A stretch of 8,997 nt of DNA from an uncultured Ktedonobacteraceae bacterium. Its GTDB lineage: Bacteria > Chloroflexota > Ktedonobacteria > Ktedonobacterales > Ktedonobacteraceae. Positions 7,531 through 8,997 of the stretch are shown piece by piece. The translations under genes and the position numbers were made by a program. The notes under the pieces were generated by a model that saw only the letters and a list, made by a program, of their open reading frames with translations, was not told the DNA's origin and ran no database searches. Where the stretch lies: NCBI GenBank assembly GCA_955652655.1, contig CATPCK010000644.1, positions 1-8,997 of the forward strand. The letters are read 5' to 3'. Numbering within the stretch: the first letter of the stretch is position 1; every line of letters begins with the position of its first letter.

Positions 7531-7547
7531 CCTTGCATTTCGCAAGG
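7531..7547. repeat. Perfect 6-bp inverted repeat (CCTTGC-N5-GCAAGG)
   Basis: CCTTGC at 7531-7536 and GCAAGG at 7542-7547 with a 5-nt loop, in the 61-nt gap between the hydrolase stop (7562) and the glycosyltransferase start (7500). It could fold as an RNA hairpin. No T-run follows on the minus strand (ACGTTATAC follows), so it does not look like a complete intrinsic terminator. It may be an attenuating or stabilising hairpin, or an operator. Confidence 0.5.
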
Positions 7548-7561
7548 TAACAAGCCTGGGT

Positions 7562-8473
7562 CTATCGAGTTCTCTGCCAGGCCAGAAAGTTATCCTGGAA
7601 GCACGGGTGAATCTCCCCCCGCGTGTAGAGTGTACTTACCGCTGATTGTACGGTAGTATTATAAAGAACAAATTGCGGAAGTGCCTCGATCTTCACTCCC
7701 TGGGCATTGGCTACCGTGCTCAACAGCTCTGTCACCATGCGGGCCTCCCCGCCGGCAAGTGCTATCCGTATATGTTCCAGTATACTTTCAAGACGCTCAA
7801 TAGTGTAATCAATGGCCCCCTTAGCCCGTTCAGTCGAGGTATAAATCTCGCCGTGCCCCGCAACTATATGCTTAAACGATGCAATTTGCGTTTTCAGTGT
7901 AGTGAGCGTAGTCAATCCTGTTTGTACATCTGTATAGAAAGGAATGCGATGTTTGTCGAGAATCTCGGGTGTCAGAAAGGCATCGCCAACGAAGAGTGTA
8001 TCGCCGAAAGCTACCCCAACCTGTTCGATACTATGCCCGGGTAACGAGATGACCTGTAATGGAATGTGATCTATAGCCTGTTCGTTCCCTTCCAGAACGC
8101 TATCTACCAGGCATGGCTTGGCTAACAAGAATTTGTGTTGTAACTCGCGTGGAGGTTGGGCGCCACTAAAAAGATAGAGTGGCTCTAGAATTGGTCCGGA
8201 CATGACCGCCGCCTCAACGCGTGTCGCGTAGACCTTTAGTCCTGTCTGTCGCACGAGATAATGTGCCCCGCCAAAGTGGTCAGCGTGGGCGTGGGTGACC
8301 AGGAGGGCTGTTGGCGCCAGCCCCAACTTTTTCACCTGGTTCAGGATATCACGTCCTGCGTCTTTATCCATACCGCTGTCTATAATGAGACAACGGCCCT
8401 CCTGGGCAATTACTCCTATATTTGCCCCTCCCTGTATAACCCACGTCTGTTCATGGACTTGCGTCAGTTGCAT
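7562..8473 (-). CDS. Metallo-beta-lactamase-fold hydrolase (glyoxalase II / LACTB2-like)
   Basis: A 303-residue cytoplasmic metal-dependent hydrolase. The dinuclear metal site is complete: THAHADHFGG at 60-69 (His61, His63, Asp65, His66), His147 in LPGHS, Asp164 in FVGDAF, and His207 in AGHGE. The N-terminal strand pattern GANIGVIAQEGRCLIIDSGMD (16-36) is the usual opening of the fold. Residues after about 215 form a helical tail with TIERLESILEHIRIAL and a final segment that resembles the C-terminal extension of glyoxalase II or LACTB2-like proteins. The substrate is unknown; thioester, lactone or phosphodiester hydrolysis are all possible. The start is ATG at 8473 with AGAGG (8480-8484) six bases upstream. 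It is the first gene of the minus-strand block, 61 nt before the first glycosyltransferase, so it may be transcribed with the polysaccharide genes, although nothing in its sequence links it to sugar chemistry. Confidence 0.9.
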   Translation of the reverse strand: MQLTQVHEQTWVIQGGANIGVIAQEGRCLIIDSGMDKDAGRDILNQVKKLGLAPTALLVTHAHADHFGGAHYLVRQTGLKVYATRVEAAVMSGPILEPLYLFSGAQPPRELQHKFLLAKPCLVDSVLEGNEQAIDHIPLQVISLPGHSIEQVGVAFGDTLFVGDAFLTPEILDKHRIPFYTDVQTGLTTLTTLKTQIASFKHIVAGHGEIYTSTERAKGAIDYTIERLESILEHIRIALAGGEARMVTELLSTVANAQGVKIEALPQFVLYNTTVQSAVSTLYTRGEIHPCFQDNFLAWQRTR

Positions 8474-8491
8474 ATTTAGCCTCTACTATAA

Positions 8492-8519
8492 ATTATCCGA
8501 TGGCGGCTCTTTATGATAA
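8492..8519 (-). promoter_or_regulatory. Possible promoter for the hydrolase and the polysaccharide genes behind it
   Basis: On the minus strand: TTATCA (8514-8519), a 16-nt spacer, GATAAT (8492-8497). Matches to the housekeeping consensus are 4/6 and 5/6. The start of transcription would fall near 8485, directly before the AGAGG ribosome site, giving a very short leader. A CTCTT-N6-AAGAG dyad (8507-8522) overlaps the -35 box and could be an operator. Confidence 0.35.
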
Positions 8520-8549
8520 GAGATTTCTAGTACCCGCATACCATACATC

Positions 8550-8578
8550 TTGCGTACACTGAGTTGAGAGAGTATACT
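8550..8578 (+). promoter_or_regulatory. Upstream promoter-like element P1 for the PP2C gene
   Basis: TTGCGT (8550-8555), a 17-nt spacer, TATACT (8573-8578). An ATACAT motif sits at 8543-8548, one base before the -35 box. The predicted transcription start near 8585 would give a leader of about 200 nt that includes the short frame at 8605-8640. The same -35 box and spacer length recur at 8679-8707. Confidence 0.5.
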
Positions 8579-8581
8579 CAG
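8559..8581. repeat. Inverted repeat CTGAGT-N11-ACTCAG over the P1 spacer and -10 box
   Basis: The arms are at 8559-8564 and 8576-8581. The right arm overlaps the -10 box of P1, and a fully palindromic GAGTATACTC lies at 8570-8579. Placement over the core promoter is what a repressor operator would look like; the binding protein is unknown. Confidence 0.45.
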
Positions 8582-8611
8582 ATTTAATAGTACTCGAGGA
8601 AGCTATGATTT

Positions 8612-8638
8612 CAGGTTCTTTGTACCTGGCAGGTTCTT
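8612..8638. repeat. Three CAGGT half-sites: direct repeat CAGGTTCTT plus inverted ACCTG
   Basis: CAGGTTCTT occurs at 8612-8620 and again at 8630-8638, an 18-bp period. Between them, ACCTG at 8624-8628 makes an inverted pair with each: CAGGT-N7-ACCTG on the left and ACCTG-G-CAGGT on the right. The cluster lies between the two plus-strand promoter-like elements and could be a protein-binding array. Confidence 0.45.
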
Positions 8639-8661
8639 AAGGGCTACCCTGATCATAACTC

Positions 8662-8679
8662 ATGTATGGGAAGATACAT
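8662..8679. repeat. Inverted repeat ATGTAT-N6-ATACAT abutting the P2 -35 box
   Basis: The arms are at 8662-8667 and 8674-8679; the last base is shared with the first base of the TTGCGT -35 box. Position and size suit an activator or repressor site. The ATACAT arm also occurs beside the P1 -35 box. Confidence 0.45.
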
Positions 8680-8707
8680 TGCGTTTTTCTTTGTGTCGGT
8701 GTATTAT
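8679..8707 (+). promoter_or_regulatory. Proximal promoter-like element P2 for the PP2C gene
   Basis: TTGCGT (8679-8684), a 17-nt spacer, TATTAT (8702-8707), a good housekeeping-type match. Transcription would begin near 8714, about 69 nt before the TTG start, in a leader that contains the GTGCG/CGCAC dyad. Confidence 0.6.
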
Positions 8708-8734
8708 AGCCTAAAGTTTCAGTAATTGCCTAGA

Positions 8735-8747
8735 GTGCGTATCGCAC
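8735..8747. repeat. Inverted repeat GTGCG-TAT-CGCAC in the PP2C leader
   Basis: Perfect 5-bp GC-rich arms (8735-8739 and 8743-8747) around TAT, about 20 nt downstream of the predicted P2 start. It could be an operator or a small RNA hairpin upstream of the ribosome site. No T-run follows, so it is not a terminator. Confidence 0.45.
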
Positions 8748-8768
8748 AAATTATGAACTAATAACTAC

Positions 8769-8773
8769 GGGAG
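8769..8773 (+). promoter_or_regulatory. Ribosome binding site deciding the TTG start at 8783
   Basis: GGGAG lies nine bases before the TTG at 8783-8785. Reading upstream in the same frame, a TAA at 8762-8764 is met before any other start codon, so TTG is the only plausible initiator for the phosphatase. Confidence 0.7.
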
Positions 8774-8782
8774 AAAAGTTCG

Positions 8783-8997
8783 TTGGCTACTAAACAACTC
8801 CGTCTCGAAGTTGCACAGCTAACAGATGTTGGTCGTAAGCGTGAACACAATGAAGATAATATGGCTTATGTCATCCCTAAAGATCAACAGGTGATGGCAA
8901 AGAAGGGCGCTTTGTTCATTGTGGCTGATGGTATGGGCGGACATGCAGCTGGTGAAGTGGCAAGCGAAATAGCTGTAGATACCGTTAGTAATGTGTA
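8783..8997 (+). CDS. PP2C-family Ser/Thr protein phosphatase (3' partial)
   Basis: The first 71 codons of a PPM/PP2C (Stp1/PrpC-type) metal-dependent protein phosphatase, cut by the right edge. The translation from TTG begins LATKQLRLEVAQLTDVGRKR and continues with EHNEDN (residues 21-26), giving the bacterial PP2C opening 'tDvG..R..NEDn' with its metal-binding Glu-Asp. Further on comes FIVADGMGGHAAGEVAS (about 43-59), the hallmark DGMGGH motif whose Asp and Gly bind the metal centre. Bacterial members are usually about 240-300 residues, or longer with extra domains, so most of the protein lies outside the window. The family reverses phosphorylation by Hanks-type Ser/Thr kinases; a partner kinase may be encoded just downstream, but that is outside what is visible. 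It is transcribed divergently from the hydrolase and polysaccharide block. Confidence 0.93.
   Translation, partial: MATKQLRLEVAQLTDVGRKREHNEDNMAYVIPKDQQVMAKKGALFIVADGMGGHAAGEVASEIAVDTVSNV

Larger units (their letters stand above)
8474..8782. other. Divergent intergenic control region (hydrolase / PP2C)
   Basis: 309 nt without a convincing gene, between two divergent starts. It holds a likely minus-strand promoter near the hydrolase, two plus-strand promoter-like elements with identical TTGCGT -35 boxes 129 bp apart, several short dyads (8507-8522, 8559-8581, 8612-8638, 8662-8679, 8735-8747), and an 11-codon open frame at 8605-8640. No tRNA, terminator or insertion sequence remnant was seen. 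Confidence 0.7.

Noticed and set aside
7501..7545. TTG start at 7545 adding 15 residues to the second glycosyltransferase
   Set aside because: It lacks a ribosome site, overlaps the hairpin, and the family N-terminus MHIGINAQ begins at 7500.
8640..8650. AGGG-CTA-CCCT mini-hairpin as a terminator or attenuator
   Set aside because: It has only a 4-bp stem and no following T-run.
1..8997. CRISPR array, tRNA, insertion sequence or phage genes
   Set aside because: No regularly spaced repeats, cloverleaf sequences, transposase motifs or terminal inverted repeats were seen on either strand.

Overview
The window looks like chromosomal DNA from a free-living bacterium with Gram-positive-style polysaccharide assembly genes, in which the chain-length protein and the BY-kinase-like ATPase are separate small proteins. 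The overall style suggests Chloroflexota, perhaps Ktedonobacteria: moderate GC, a MerA-like flavoprotein of the type common in Chloroflexota and Acidobacteriota, and a PP2C phosphatase with a TTG start. This placement is an inference from protein style, not from a marker gene.

Layout. At 1-1176 (+) is the 3' five-sixths of a pyridine nucleotide-disulfide oxidoreductase. It converges, with a 25-nt gap, on a minus-strand block that fills 1202-8473. In transcription order (right to left) that block reads: metallo-beta-lactamase-fold hydrolase (8473-7562), GT4 glycosyltransferase A (7500-6304), polyprenyl-phosphate glycosyl-1-phosphate transferase (6207-4684), GT4 glycosyltransferase B (4679-3543), Wzz/YveK-type chain-length protein (3425-2628), BY-kinase-like ATPase (2578-1904), and a single-pass membrane protein of unknown function (1846-1202) that appears to have its own promoter. 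A 309-nt divergent intergenic region (8474-8782) follows. Then the start of a PP2C-type Ser/Thr phosphatase (8783 onward, +) runs off the right edge.

How the genes fit together. The phosphotransferase would load the first sugar phosphate onto undecaprenyl phosphate at the inner face of the membrane. The two GT4 enzymes would extend the lipid-linked oligosaccharide, and the Wzz-like and ATPase-like pair would control chain length or export of an exopolysaccharide. No flippase (Wzx) or polymerase (Wzy) is present, and unrelated genes border the cluster on both sides, so those functions must be encoded elsewhere.

The two most notable points are as follows. First, the BY-kinase homologue has lost the Walker A lysine (Gln) and the Walker B acidic residue (Asn) and has no C-terminal tyrosine cluster, so it looks like a pseudokinase. 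Second, the intergenic region in front of the PP2C gene holds two promoter-like elements with identical TTGCGT -35 boxes and 17-nt spacers, each next to an ATACAT motif, together with several short dyads and a possible 11-codon leader ORF.
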